The notes under the pieces: generated by a model | The model's database searches: none | The model's input: only the letters and a program-made list of their open reading frames with translations | What the model was told of the DNA's origin: nothing | Made by a program: the position numbers and the translations under genes | In this document: positions 44,716-57,586 of the stretch, in pieces | Layout of the letters: the number at the start of each line of letters is the position of its first letter | How positions within the stretch are numbered: position 1 is the first letter of the stretch | Source: Ehretia macrophylla | Lineage: Eukaryota > Streptophyta > Magnoliopsida > Boraginales > Ehretiaceae | Length of the DNA: 64,000 nucleotides | Direction: 5' to 3' | Assembly (NCBI GenBank): GCA_037974665.1 | Contig: CM075781.1 | Span: 36,604,735 to 36,668,734, forward strand

Positions 44716-45289
44716 CAAAGAAAAGGGAGCAAGCTTCAAGTAATGTTATTGAAAAAATCCAAAAGGAAAGGAGCAAATATCAAAGTGCAAATTAAATAAT
44801 TAGGCACAAAATATTGATAAAATATTATTGTTAATGGAATGATCTCATTATGTAAAATCTTCTATATATATATAATAATCTTTGGTTGATGGACGGTGTA
44901 TTTTTATAAATTTGTCTATAGATGCTTCTAAAGGGAAACAAATTCGGTTTACACTTCAAGTCTCTCTCACTCGTGTTATAGAAAATAAATGAATAAATAA
45001 AGTCTACGGATGAAAAATAAAGAAAATAAAAAGAGAGAAAAATATCATAAAGAAAAATTAGAGTAATGAAGTTTCCCTTATTTGGATAGCTAAGGCAAAA
45101 AGGAATGGTGGGCCGCTATATGTGAAAGTAAAGGATTTAATGTTTCGACATTGTAGGATTGGAGAACGAAGAAAAAAGTGATAACTTTTATAAACCAATT
45201 TACATATATAATGTTGTTTGGGGTTGGGGCATATATGTTCTATGAGCTCAGCAAATGGCAATTGTTGAACATAACAAAGAAAATTTAAA

Positions 45290-46865
45290 GAAAATTTTTT
45301 ACTTGCACAAGATGATGAGGAACCCAAAAATGTGTCTGAAGCGCTCTCATCTTTGGCGCGGGATAGTTGGATTAAAGCAATAGAAGAAGAAATGAAGTCC
45401 ATGAAGAAAAACCAAGTGTGGTCTTTGGTTGATCATCCGCCTAATAGAAGAGCTATTGGGAACAAGTGGGTTCTCAATCAAGCGAAAGGCTGATGGATCC
45501 ATTGATAGATATAAAGCTTGCCTTATGGCTAAGGGATATACCTAGTTGGAGAGTATAGATTATGAGCCTTCTCTCCGATAGTTAGGTTTGCCTTAATCCG
45601 GTTGATTTTGACCATTGTTGCTCATCTAGATCTTGAATTGCATCAGATGGATGTAAAAATGACATTTCTCAATGAAGAACTGGATGAAGAGATTTACATG
45701 CAACAACCAGTAGGTTTTGGAGAAGAAGGTCAGGAGAGCAAAGTGTGTAAACTCCAAAGATCTATCTATGGGTTGAAGCAATCATCCAGACAGTGGTATC
45801 TAAGGTTCCCTAGAGAAATCATTTCGTATGGTTTTGAAATGACTCAAGAAGACCACTGTGTATATGTCAAAATGTCTCAAAATAGATATGTGATTTTATC
45901 TTTGTATGTTGATGACATCTTATTGACTGAAAGCAACAAGGAGTATCTGATCACTATTAAGAAGTGGTTATCATCAACTTTTGAGATGAAAGATATGGGA
46001 GAAGCAACATATGTGTTGGGAGTCAAAATCCAAAGGGATCAAACCAAAAGGCTTTTTGCCTTATCATAAGAGTCATATATAAAAAAAGTACTTGAACTAT
46101 TCAGAATACATGACTCCAAACCCATAGATACTCCTATAGCCAAAGGTGAAAGCCTAAATCAAGGGATATGTCCCAAAACCCCAGAAGAAATAGATGAGAT
46201 GAAGGATGTTCCTTATGCTGCTGTTGTGGGTGGCCTGATGTATGTCATGTTATGTACAAGGCCGGACATTTGTTTTGTCGTTGGATTGGTGAGCCGTTAC
46301 CAATCCAATCCAGGATGAATCCATTAGAGTGCAATCAAGAGGATCATGCGATATTTGAAAGGCACCGTGGATTATTGCCTATGCTATCAAGGAGGTGATC
46401 TAAATCTTAAGGGTTTTTCCAACGCTGATTGGGGTAGTGACCCGGACGAGCGTAAATCTACCTCCAGATATACCTTCTTGCTGAATGGCAAGGCCATTTC
46501 TTGGGCAAGCAAGAAACAGACGTGCATAGCGTTATCCACCATGGAAGCTGAGTTTGTGGCTTGTTCAGCGTCTACACAAGAAGTTGTGTGGCTTAAAAGG
46601 TTTATATCAGATTTGGGAGTGGTCACAAATACTAGAAAACCTGTGACAATCTTTTGTGATATTCAAGCAGTCATTGCCTACACCAAGGATCCGAAATATC
46701 ATGGCAAGACTAAACACATAGACATTAAGTATAATTTTGTAAGAGATATGGTGATAAAAAAAAAAAGATGTAATCATAGAACATATTTCTACGCACGAGA
46801 TGGTAGCCGACCCTCTCACCAAACTCATTCCTAGAGATATTTATTTGTCTCATGTAAAAGCTCTA
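45290..46865 (+). pseudogene. Copia relict 'E': RT and RNase H
   Basis: The 5' part (LTR, gag, protease, integrase) is absent. Frames begin near 45310 with DEEPKNVSEALSSLARDSW and KNQVWSLV, the start of the copia RT domain. They continue through DVKMTFLNEELDEEIYMQQP, the catalytic LYVDDILL (near 45905) and the RNase H motifs (NADWGSDPDERKSTSR, ALSTMEAEFVAC, YHGKTKHIDIKYNFVRD). There are frameshifts and stops near 45480-45600, a stop at about 46067, stops near 46316-46325, and a frameshift in an A-run at 46756-46766. The 3' end reads toward ADPLTKLIPRDIYLSHVKALGL, the usual copia C-terminus. It belongs to a different lineage from element F. Confidence 0.9.
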
Positions 46866-46884
46866 GGCTTGCGTAGACCTTGAT

Positions 46885-47460
46885 ATATATGTTTTATGTG
46901 TTGAGATTTGATTATCCTTTTAAGCTCATACATTTATATATTTTTGATGCCTTATTGATGAATGAAATATATTTGTACACTTGAGCTGTGTTGGTTCTTT
47001 GTGATCTATGTAAATAAGACACTGTATATGAGTACAGTAGCACATATTATTGGCATAAAAAATGTACGTCGACGGGTTAGAAGGGTTGGCTATCCCACAT
47101 GAGCAACCACCTCTGATGCAGTAGGAGCGTGCAGGGATGAGACAGAATGAGTTGGTTAGTATTCGTCAGAAATGCTATGCTCATTCAAGCGTCGCCTTGA
47201 ATATTATTGAGGATTAGTTCTAACAACAATCACCAAGATGAGACCTCTTATTGCATATGTTGCAATTTAAGATTGATATATGGTCGGTATGGATACCTAC
47301 GATCCATATGTAACCTGTCAATAGCCAGATGTGAAACCTCGATTACTGTATGTATTAGGTTCGGGGATTCAGGTTGGTTACTAAGTGATAACCAGACCAA
47401 GATCTGTACGGTGTCTAGGTAAAGTTATGACGTAGGCCCTATTTTGAAGGAAGTCACACC
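46885..47460 (+). repeat. 3' non-coding and probable LTR of relict E
   Basis: This sequence follows the end of the RNase H frame and shows no coding. It is probably 3' untranslated sequence and part of an LTR, but no second copy is in the window to confirm it. It stops where the CACTA terminus begins at 47461. Confidence 0.5.
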
Positions 47461-47499
47461 CACTACAACATTTTAGACTTCTTACAACCCTTGAAAAGC

Positions 47500-48280
47500 G
47501 TTGCAAATAAACTAAAAACCGTTGCAAATGACTTTATGCAACGGTTTTCTTACCGTTGAATCCGCTCCCGTTGTCTATTCTCTATTGCAACGGTTTTTTA
47601 CAACTAAATAGTAACGGTCAAAAATTGTTGCTATTGATACTTTTAGCAACGGTTTTATCTAAAGACTACATTATGAACATCTTTCTTTTTGCAACGGTTT
47701 TAAAGGGTAATAACAACGGTTTTTTATACTTTTTGTAACAATTTTTTTTATTTATTGCAATAGTTTTGATTAGTACTAGCAATGGTTTTAATACTTTTTG
47801 TAACATTTTCTGTCAAATAATGCAACGGTTCTTTTATGTATTAACAACTGTTTTAGTACTTTTCGTAACGTTTTCAACCTCTATTGCAACAGTTCTTTTG
47901 AGTTTTAGCAACGGTTTTAATACTTTTAGTAACGGTGTTAGTACATTATTACAACGGTATTTTGAGTATGGGCAACACTTTTAATAACAATTTTTGTAAG
48001 TTATTGCAACTATTTTGATGAGTACTAACAACCCTTTTGATACTTTTTGCAATGGTGCTTATCAGTTATTGCAACAATTTCAATGGAAACTAGCAACACT
48101 TTTAATACCTATTGTAACATTTTTTTAAAGTTATTGCAACGGTATTGTTGAGTTCTAGCGACGAATTTTATTCTTTTGGTAACACTTTTATAAGTTGTTG
48201 CAACAGTTTTGATAAGTACTAGCAACACTTTTTGTACATTTTGAAACGATTTTTATCAGTTATTACAATAATAATTTACA
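47500..48280. repeat. CACTA subterminal repeats (left)
   Basis: Units of the form TTGCAACGGTT and TAGCAACGGTTTTAATACTTT recur about every 30-60 bases, many degenerate. In En/Spm elements, clustered subterminal motifs bind TnpA and bring the ends together. That role here is by analogy. Confidence 0.85.
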
Positions 48281-48869
48281 TTCATTAATAGATTCACCAA
48301 TTATTCCACTAGATCTAAAAAGCATAAACAACAATTTATCTTAATTCCAAAAAAAAGTCATAACTGATACATTTAATATCGCAATGTAATAATAATGAAT
48401 ATAATAAGTAGCCAAATAAATTTCTTAAACGTAAGAATCATATCACTATCCAAAACAATTCAATCTAAGGTAGTATTTCTACCTAGTCATCACTAGAAAA
48501 ATTAAAAACTAAGACATAGTTGAGCAAGAAACATCAACATATAGTTGAGCGATAAATGACATCGCATAGGCATTTTTGTCTAAATTTGCCTATATCCCAT
48601 TCCTCTTCCATATCTTCATAGGCATTTTTGTCTAAATTTGAAGTTTGTCCCTACATAAATAGACAAACAAATGTTATTATATGTCAATCAAGGCAATTAA
48701 AAAAATATAAGTATAGTATTTTGCATATTCAACACAGAAAACTGTAATAAAAAAGTAAGCTAGCTCATTATCAAATTCAATATAAAAAATAGTAGTCAAA
48801 ATTCTAAAAAATTACAATAATAAACTCACAGGAAGCTAAAACATGAAACCCAATATTTACAAGAAATCA

Positions 48870-51175
48870 AGCTTAAATAATCAAGTTAAAAACAATTACC
48901 TCGTTGTCATGTGAGAAAACATTATCACTGCCATATGAAGCTTGGCTTAATAAAGGTGCAAGAACATCAGGATTGATAATCAAACCAGGATTCATTTGCT
49001 TCAAATTCTTTAGCACTGCATGAACTCCATTTGCAACACGATTGGTATGTTCATCCATTTTTTTTTTTTTTAGAAATCTTCCTTCATATATTCTTCTTGT
49101 TCTTTATGAGCTTTTTCCACTTCCTTAATTTGAAGTTGTTTCTTTAAGGAAGATGAAGTCACTCATTGTCCATAAGTACGGACACGTCCAGGTTTTTCCT
49201 TTCCAAAAGCCATAGCAAAAATATCTTCTGGACGTTGTTCGGAGTCTTTAGAAAACTCTTCAAGTTGGGACTGTGTAAGTTGTAGGAATTAAATTAAACA
49301 CTAGAAGAATATTATTAAAGAAATCTACAAATCATAAGAATATTGAGTAAAACCATTTCAAATCTTACAATCATGTTGTCTGTCTCTACATTTGATTTCT
49401 TTCCCTTCTTATTTCTGTGAGTTTCTATGAACAACTCCGCTTGTGTCAGCTCTTTATGATTTTCACTTTTCTCTTTCTATTCCAATATGAGAAAAAAGTG
49501 TTAATAAGTAAATGTAGATATGTATATATATGTAATTGATAGAAAAAATATGAAGACCTTAACAAATATATCAATTAGTGAGTAAACGAACTTACCAAAT
49601 CTTCACGTATTACTGCATAGCTTTCTGGACCAGATTGATGCATGTACTTCAACTTAGCCCTGTTAGCTGCATTATTGTCACTAGTTGTCTACATTAGATA
49701 AAAAAATTATTAGTAAAATGGTAAAATGGTAAAATAAAATACCTTGAAAATGGATATTTACTACTTGAATTATTTACCTTCACAGTTTCATTTTTCCAAT
49801 AGTTTAAAAGACTTCTAAAGTGGCCAATTGGAACCTTTGTTGGACGATTTCTTCACCTTTCTTCATCATTTTTGTAACTAGTGAAGTGTTTCTTCTTAAT
49901 TCGACTTTTGTAGCATTTCCATGAAGAATTAATATCACTCAATACCCATCTTTTTGCTTGAGGAGGAATTTCATACTTTTGCTGCACCATAAAATATACT
50001 AAAGTTAATAACAACATAATTAGTAACTTATATCAAGTGCAAATGTAGAGTCATACATTCACATAATTCTACATCGCTGCTTTTTTATCTTCAGACACCT
50101 TTTTCCAAGTTTTGCAAATCAATGGACAATAGATTGGGTTTCTAGCCAAAGTCCCCAAAAACAAGTTGAATTCATGGACGGTATGTTTATCAGGTCCTAT
50201 AGGCTACCAATGAACATTAAATGTGACTCGCTTTCGATCTTCAAATGATCGTGCATGGACATTTTTCAACTCAGTTGTCCATCTTGTTCTTTTCTTGGAA
50301 GGCCCTACATTGTTAATTAACACATAATTCAAATGAAAATCATAAGAACAAAATAAACTAAACTTATAGCAATAGAAGTACAAACTTGTATGTTCATGAC
50401 CTATTCCTATAGTTTGATCAACTGTAAGATTTTGTTGCTCCTGATCATGTTCTTCTTCCTCTTCTTCTTGTTCAATTTCTACCTCAAGTTGCTCATTACA
50501 TAGAATATTGTTAACAAACATAGGAGCATGTGAAATATCATTTGCTTTATGTTGATATGCCATTGTCTCTTCATCTACATAATGCATATTTTGTTGGCGT
50601 TTCTGTTTTTTTGCAACTTTCTTACCTTTGTTTTGAGTTGTTGAAGCTTTTAGAGATATCTTTTTGTTCATCTGTCCAATCCTTTTAAACTACAATAAAT
50701 ATTATTCATATTAGAAAAGCAATGAATCAAGTAACAAAAAAACTGTAGGATGTACACATTATATAAATGCTTTCAACGACTTGTAGGAAGTACATACCTT
50801 TTCAATAGCCCCTACATCATTATATTGGACTATCTTTTCATTGGCTTCTTTGGTGATATACTCTACATAGATAGATACTTTTCTATCTTCTTCTTCTTCT
50901 TCAATAGCATATGTGGTGATGTGTTGTATTAACTTTGCAACATCTTTTTCACTATGCAACGCCTTTAGACCAAATTGTAAAGGTTTCTTACGTTCACAAT
51001 AATAGAAGCGTACTACCTTGCTACCTAGGAAAATGCTACAGTACTCTTTAATTTTACTTAGGCTCAGTCCTTGAACTTTGCACTCATGTATATTTGCAAC
51101 CTGTCCATCAAAATAGTATCTTCTAGGTTGGTGCTGAAGCTTTCCATTGTAGTGCAAAATTATTGTAAACTCCAT
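48870..51175 (-). pseudogene. CACTA tnpA-like gene, multi-exon, decayed
   Basis: Minus-strand exon-like blocks run from 51175 (MEFTIILHYNGKLQHQPRRY) through an acidic and basic linker (50671-50290). Next comes KKRTRWTTELKNVHARSFEDR with LFLGTLARNPIYCPL (50290-50045). The plant Transposase_24 type segment follows (RWVLSDINSSWKCYKSRIKKK, 49980-49790), then NNAANRAKLKYMHQSGPESY (about 49685) and a C-terminal coiled block with EQRPEDIFAMAFGKEKPGRV (about 49250-49170). TnpA-type proteins bind the subterminal repeats. Stops interrupt the blocks (for example after FNVHW near 50203, within NDEER near 49852, and after RTYGQ near 49162). Exon borders are my estimates. Confidence 0.75.
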
Positions 51176-51667
51176 AAATTCTATTCCTGAAATCCTGGAA
51201 AAAGTAGAAAGAAAGAGATAATATCATTTAGTCCTCATTTTCCCTTCATAACTTCATAACTTCATAACTTTCTCTAGATATAACAATGATAACTTCATAA
51301 CTTTCTGTAGATATAAAACTTGTATATATGCATACACATATAGGATAGCATAAAAGAATATATAAAGCAAAAGGAAGCAAACAGGAAGGTAGGAGCTAGA
51401 CATGCCTGGACATCATTCAACTTATTGTTTGGAATACTGACCCAAGCAATTACCCTGTAAGATATTAAATAGAGTAAAAGAGAAAGTTCATGACACTATC
51501 AGCATCTAATGAAGAAGAATTATAGTAGTAACAACTACAAAATTCCATAAAAGACACTATACAAATCATATTTATAATGTAATCATCAAATAAAAAATCC
51601 AAGATAGAAATAAAAATTACAATTATAGAAATAAGGTTTTATATATGACCACAAATAAACAATTAGG

Positions 51668-54600
51668 AAACTAATCCATGAAGTCCCAATCAATATTGTC
51701 ATTTTCAGAGTTGTCCTCCTCGATATTCCCATGATTTAGCACACTAGTAAACTCATGCAATGGTATGTCCATTGTAGTTCCGGGAACACCTTCCCTAGAC
51801 CACTCAATATTATCATCAAAACCATGATTCATCACATAAGTAGGCTCTATCCTATCACAGTCATGTGTATTTGAGCTTTCATCCTCTCTAAAATCTATTA
51901 CATCTCTCGAAGTAACTTTTATTGCATAATGCCATTCTTTGTCAATGGGATCTTCCACATAGAAACATTGATGCACTTGAAAGGCAAGGACAAAGGGATC
52001 ATCTGAATAACAAGACTTCTTCAGATTAACACGTACGAGCCCGTAGATATCTTCTTCTGCTTGAAACCACTCATATTTGAAGAGAACGGTCTTAAACTGT
52101 CCGTAATAATCTAGCTCAATGATCTCGTGTATAGATCCATAGTATCTAACATTCCCGACTACTTGATTTTGATCCCTAGAGCTAGCAAAACTAGATGTTT
52201 TTGCTGTTAATGTAACCCCACTGTTTTGAGTTTTACACTTTGCATCTCGTTCCCTAGTATGAAACTTGAAACCATTTATTATATATCCCTTATATCCCCG
52301 TGCCACAAAATTAGGACCTCGTGATAGAATTTTAATTTTTTCTGGGACATTTTCATTCATTACACGATCTTCAAACCACTGATGAAATCTTGACTATGAC
52401 TTTACGCCTTAGCCCATCTTTTCTTCCTTGATCGGTTGTTGATGAACTCTTCATGTTCACTACATTCATAAATATAAATTGTATAATAGACATTAGGTAA
52501 TAAAAATAAAACTAAAATTAAAATTAGAAGAAGAAAAAACTTAGATAAGCTAAAAAAAAATTACCGTATGTAATCTTGAACTTCATCACAATTGAATAGT
52601 ACATATCGATGTGCTTGAGCCCATGTAGCATGGTCAAGTGAGGTACTTTTGCCTTTCATTCCTTTTTTCCCCCCTAAAGGATATCCAACATAGGGAAATA
52701 ATGAAGGGACTTCTCCATCAACAATCACTTTTTCAAAATTTCGTGGTGCCCTATTTAACTTTGTCTTTACATCATCTGACAAATATCTTGAGCAAAAGGT
52801 CAAACATTCTTCAGCTAAGTAACCTTCAGCAATTGAACCTTCTGGGCGACTTCTATTGCGAACATAAGACTTCAATTTACATAAATATCTCTCTATTGGA
52901 TACATCCAACGAAATTGAACAGGCCCTCCCATCTTGACTTCATTCACTAAATGAATTGACAAATGCACCATGATATCAAAGAAACTAGGAGGAAAAGTCC
53001 TCTCAAGCTGACAGAGTATTTCAACTATCTCAGCTTGTAGCCAATCAAGGTCATCTGAGTGAAGGACTTTGCTACATAAATTCCTATAAAATGCACCCAA
53101 CCTAACTAATGGAATGATAACTTCTTTAGGCAACGTTCTTCGAACTGCAACTTGGAGCAAGTAATGCAATATAAAGTGAGCGTCATGGCTTTTGTAACCT
53201 GAAATTTTCTTATCAGTAAGTTGCACACAACGTGAAATGTTTGATGCGCTACCATTTGGAAGCTTTACGTTTTTTTAACTATACAAAACAAAGTTTTCTC
53301 TGCTTCAGTCATTGAGAAACAAGCTTTTGGAAGAATTGTTCGTTTTCGATCATTAGATTCTATTGGTTGAAGCTTCTCTCTTATCCCCAAGTCTCGCAAG
53401 TCGAGACGAGCTTTTGCATGATCTTTTGTTTTACTTGGGATATCTAACAGCGTTCCAAGAACATTGTCACATATATTTTTCTCTATATGCATCACATCTA
53501 AATTATGGGGAGATATGTTATACTCCCAATACGGTAACTCAAAGAAGATGGATCATTTTTTCCATGGGTTATTATCGCCTCTCTTCAGCTTTTGTGTCTT
53601 TCCAAATACATTCTGAAATGTACGTAGACTTTTCAACATATCATTTCTAGATAATGGAGGAGAGGCTGATCTAAATTCTTTTTTTCCATCAAAAGATTTT
53701 GAATCGTGTCTCCATTTATGATTTTTTTCCAACCACCTACGGTGACACATATAACAATGCTTATGACTATGTTTTAGATACAATGAACATGCCTCATAAT
53801 TACAACAAGGACACGCCAATTTTCCCTTAGTGCTCCACCTAGACAACATGGCATATCCAGGAAAATCGCTGATTGTCCATAATAGAGCAGCATGCATCTT
53901 GAATGTCTGGTTGTTTGAGGCATCATAAGCATCAACCCTCGACAACCACAACTTATTTAACTCTTCAATTAACGATTGCAAGAATACATCAATATCATTA
54001 CCCGGAGAACGAGGACCAGGAATAAGTAAAGACAAAATAAAATATTCAGGCTTCATGCATATCTCCGAGGGTAAGTTGTAAACAAGAAGAACGACTGGCC
54101 AAGTGCTATGAGCAACACTCATTGTTCTGAATGAATTAAATCCATCAGATGCTAGCCCAAGTCTTACATTCCTAACTTCAGAGAAAAAATCAATGTGTCG
54201 CGAGTTAAAGGTTTTCCAAGCTTGCCCATCCCTGGGATGCCTTAATTTTCCATCTACAGAATTATTCTCTTTGTGCCATCTCATTAACTTAGCTGACTTT
54301 GAATATATGAACAACCTTTGAAGCCTAGGTACTAAAGGAAAATGCCATAATACCTTGGATGGAATTTTGTGTGTATTTGTAGAATCTTCATCACCATCAC
54401 ATTGAACATCTTCACTTAGCTTCCATCTAGAGGCTCCGCATCGATGACAATAATTTCTTTCCCCATACTTTTTCCAATAAAGCATGCAGTCATTAGGACA
54501 AGAATTATTTTTTTTATAATCAAGTCCTAATTCATTTACCATTTTTTTTGCTTTATTGAATGACTTTGGAATCTTTAGAATAGGAATCGCCTCATTCAAT

Positions 54601-55133
54601 AGCTCAAGAAGAGCTGTAAACGATGCATTATTCCATCCATGGAGGCATTTCAAAAGGTATAAGCGGATAGTAAAAGAAAAAGTGGAAAATGTTTTGCAAT
54701 TAGGATACAACTCTTGTTGAGCTTCCTCAACTAATTTGTAGAATTTTTTAGCTTCAGCATTGGGCCCTTCTCTAATCCCCTATTCTCGTGTGTTTGAGAA
54801 TCCTTGCATAACATCCCTAAAAGTATCATTCAGAAGTCCTTCCATATCATCATTCCCCCTATCCATTTCAGCACCGACATCCGTATTCATTCTATATAAT
54901 GTCTCATCTTCTCCATGGAAAACCCACTTAGTGTACCCTTTAGTAAAGCCCTTAGTTATTAAGTGATCAAAAACTTATTCTCTAGTACACCAATCACGAT
55001 TGGTACATTTAACACAAGGACAAAGAATCTGCTCATCTATCACTACTTTTTCAAAAGCATAATCAAGAAATTGATTAACACCATTAATGTACTCATCACT
55101 CGCTCTTGACAAATGAATCCAACTTTTGTCCAT
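51668..55133 (-). pseudogene. CACTA tnpD-like transposase, broken
   Basis: The ATG at 55133 opens a Transpos_assoc domain (MDKSWIHLSRASDEY...CPCVKC). The Transposase_21 core follows (LGLASDGFNSFRTM, GPRSPGNDIDVF, STKGKLACPCCN; about 54200-53800), then DUF4218 (53226-52600; KSHDAHFILHYLLQ, RWMYPIERYLCKLK) and DUF4216 (about 52150-51880). This is the En/Spm TnpD order. A 105-bp GT-AG intron (52564-52460) joins DYIR to EHEEF cleanly. In-frame stops lie at 54977-54975, 54782-54780 and 53555-53553. A frame change lies in the A-run near 53270, and a stop plus another frame change lie around 52420-52390. The protein would cut and join the element ends, but this copy cannot make it intact. Confidence 0.9.
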
Positions 55134-55139
55134 TATGCA

Positions 55140-56177
55140 AAACTTACTGGAAAGGAAACAAAGAAAAAAATAAAAAAAAAGAGAACAATTACTTTAGAAA
55201 CTGAATTGAAGAATTAAACGTTAAAATATAAACATACGTAACCACTAAAAGTATAAACTTCATATGCTAGATATTACACAATTCAAAACAAGATCAGGAA
55301 AGTTTAAAATAAATTTGGAATCAAATATTAAAGTCTATCAATTAAAAACAAACTCTGAATTCAGAATTGTAGTTGAAAGAGCAGCATTAACATTCATTAA
55401 TACTATGTACACTATACAACTCAAAACTAAAAGCTAAAAAGAACATATCAATAATGCACATATAATTGATGTAGTGTTTATACATAACTTAGCAAAATAC
55501 TATGGATACCCTACCTTGGCCAATTAAACCACCTGCACCAGTAGCTTTTTCTGCCGAAAAGATTTCCTTATGGGTTCGTATTCGATTTAGCAACATCTGC
55601 CTTTCAAGTTTATTAATCTACCCTCCCATTAGTTTCCTTTTTAATAACTTGTGTTCTATCTCTCTACTAAGCAACAAAAAAAACAAAATCTTTCTTACAA
55701 AAAAAAAATTAAGTGATCTTATTATTCATATTATACCTTACAGCACCACATGAATATTCAATGCACATAGGTTATGAATGTTATTAGATATGACTTTCAT
55801 TCTGATGTCATGTATCTACTATATCTATACAATGTACTCCAATGTATGAGACAATTAGTTGTAAATAAGCGCAATTTAATCTAAATTTTAAAAACATTTA
55901 GCATGTCTAATTAAAGCTTACGGGAATTTACACTTACTAAAAGAGTCCATTTCTTTACTATAAGCTCTAAATACAATTATGCTTATCATTCAATCTTCAA
56001 CATCAAAACTTTGAGTAATAAAAATTTAAGTCAAAGTAATTAAATTATGCTACTAGATAATAGTGTCACAAATAAATCATTTACCAAGATTAAGAAAAGA
56101 ACCACAACACTTAAATCAACCACTTACCATTCACTGATTATGTCCCTACATTTGTGGAAAGAAAATATATAGTATTA
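55140..56177. other. CACTA 5' non-coding region
   Basis: This AT-rich interval lies upstream of the tnpD start and has no recognisable gene. It presumably holds the 5' untranslated region and promoter of the transposon genes, but I see no distinct signal. Confidence 0.5.
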
Positions 56178-56188
56178 TAAATTAACAA

Positions 56189-56302
56189 ATAACTTTTTTT
56201 TTTTTATTAAAGTTATAATAGAGATTGAAGTCGAGATTCAAACTTAAAATTTATAATTGTAATAAATCATTATCCGACTATTCCACTTAATCTCCTTATG
56301 CG
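56189..56302 (-). mobile_element. tRNA-derived SINE, 114 bp, with 11-bp target duplication
   Basis: The insertion is flanked by the perfect direct repeat TAAATTAACAA (56178-56188 and 56303-56313). On the minus strand it starts with a tRNA-like head: AGATTAAGTGGAATAGTCGG resembles an A box and GTTTGAATCTCG a B box. It ends with a 12-base A tract (56205-56194). Head, A-tail and long target duplication are the marks of a pol III SINE mobilised by LINE machinery. Confidence 0.75.
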
Positions 56303-56313
56303 TAAATTAACAA

Positions 56314-57340
56314 TATTTTAGTTGTGTTCAATTTGCGATTTATTCAATATAGACCCTTTTTGGTATGTCTTTTACATGGGAAATGTTATTCAATTGTAGT
56401 AAAAGAATATATTCATTGCTGCATGCATTATTGCGATCAGTACATAGGACTCCAATAATATTAGCTTATCTCTGTTACCACCAAAAGAGTTGACCTTGAA
56501 ATAGACCTCAGTGTTTTGCATTGATCCCATCAAAATTCTTAATCAAAGATCAATGCAGAATAAGTCAAGTTAAAATGATTACGAAATGAATTAGACTTGA
56601 ATACGAGGCTTTTATATATAAAAAAAGACCAAGTACGAAAACAGTTGCATACCATCAATATAGAAAATAGGCAGTAGTATGGGAAATCTTGAATTGTAAA
56701 TTATACACCAACCAATTCAATAATTAATTAAAAAAAATCCCCAAATCTCATCCCCCAAACAAGAACCCTAAATTAATCAATGTTATCTTATGGCAATCTA
56801 AGACATGGCTAATGATAATACAATCTCAGAAACCTATAACTTAAAGTTAGAAGGCTTACCACAGGTGTTGTGATACAAAATCGCTTTAATAGTTAAACTG
56901 ATTTGCAATTCTTCACCAAAAAGCAATAATTATTTGAAACTCTGCGCCAAGAGATGATTCAGAGAAATAAGATAAAAGCTATTAAAAGTTTTGTTTGATT
57001 TGAGAGAAAGAGAGAAAGCTGTGAGTGAAAAACGTGGAGTATTACATATAAGGCGTTTATTAGATGTGAGAGAAATAGAGAAGCCAAAACTGTAAAAAAA
57101 AAAAAAAAAAAGGTCAATTACCTTGTGGTATGAAGGTCTGCGACAAAGACTTCTTTTTTTGTCAAAATAGCGAAAGACAATTTTTTGCCATAAGTGATTC
57201 ACGATTTGAGAAGCCTAAATTTTGGGAAATTTTTTACGTCAAATTTTGGAGAAAATTTTGAGTCCTGTTAAAATTTTGGTGGGAATGAGCTCTAAATATT
57301 TGCGGGAAATAATTTTATACCTTTCCATCAAATATTTCAT
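56314..57340. other. CACTA right interior, no gene seen
   Basis: AT-rich sequence without recognisable coding. A 19-base A run lies near 57093-57111. Confidence 0.5.
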
Positions 57341-57349
57341 TTTAGGTAA

Positions 57350-57540
57350 CGCTATTAAGCGTTACAAATAATCTCAATTTAATAAACCATTGCTAAAAGT
57401 AAAATTTATATCTATTACTTAGCAAAATGCGGGACTTAAGATACATACTACAACGGTTTGATAAAAGAGTTGCAAAAAATATTAGTTTTAGACAACCATT
57501 ACAAATACCGTTGCAAAACAGTAACTTTAGCAACGGTTTT
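57350..57540. repeat. CACTA subterminal repeats (right)
   Basis: GCGTTACAAATAA, CAACGGTTTGAT, ACCGTTGCAAAAC and AGCAACGGTTTTTTT are the same family of units as at 47500-48280, in both orientations. They mark the approach to the right end of the transposon. Confidence 0.8.
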
Positions 57541-57545
57541 TTTAT

Positions 57546-57586
57546 TAGTCCAATTACAGGGTTGCAATAACCTTGTAATTGGACTA
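57546..57586. repeat. 41-bp hairpin at the transposon boundary
   Basis: Arms 57546-57561 and 57571-57586 are 16-bp inverted repeats with one mismatch, separated by TTGCAATAA. It sits where the CACTA terminus is expected. It is not the inverted copy of the left terminus. Confidence 0.85.

Larger units (their letters stand above)
42785..45095. repeat. Flanking block, copy 2 of the long direct duplication
   Basis: The block is collinear with 1-1650. It lacks the MITE (single TAA at 43437-43439) and instead has about 1.1 kb inserted between 43575 and 44715. There is no coding potential. A short (AT)n run lies at 44090-44110. The 60 bp between element F and this block (42722-42784) hold nothing I can name. 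Confidence 0.85.

Noticed and set aside
47500-48280. Regularly recurring GCAACGGTT units that could suggest a CRISPR-like or satellite array.
   Set aside because: The units are degenerate, in mixed forms, directly inside a CACTA terminus and repeated near the other end. They are transposon subterminal repeats.
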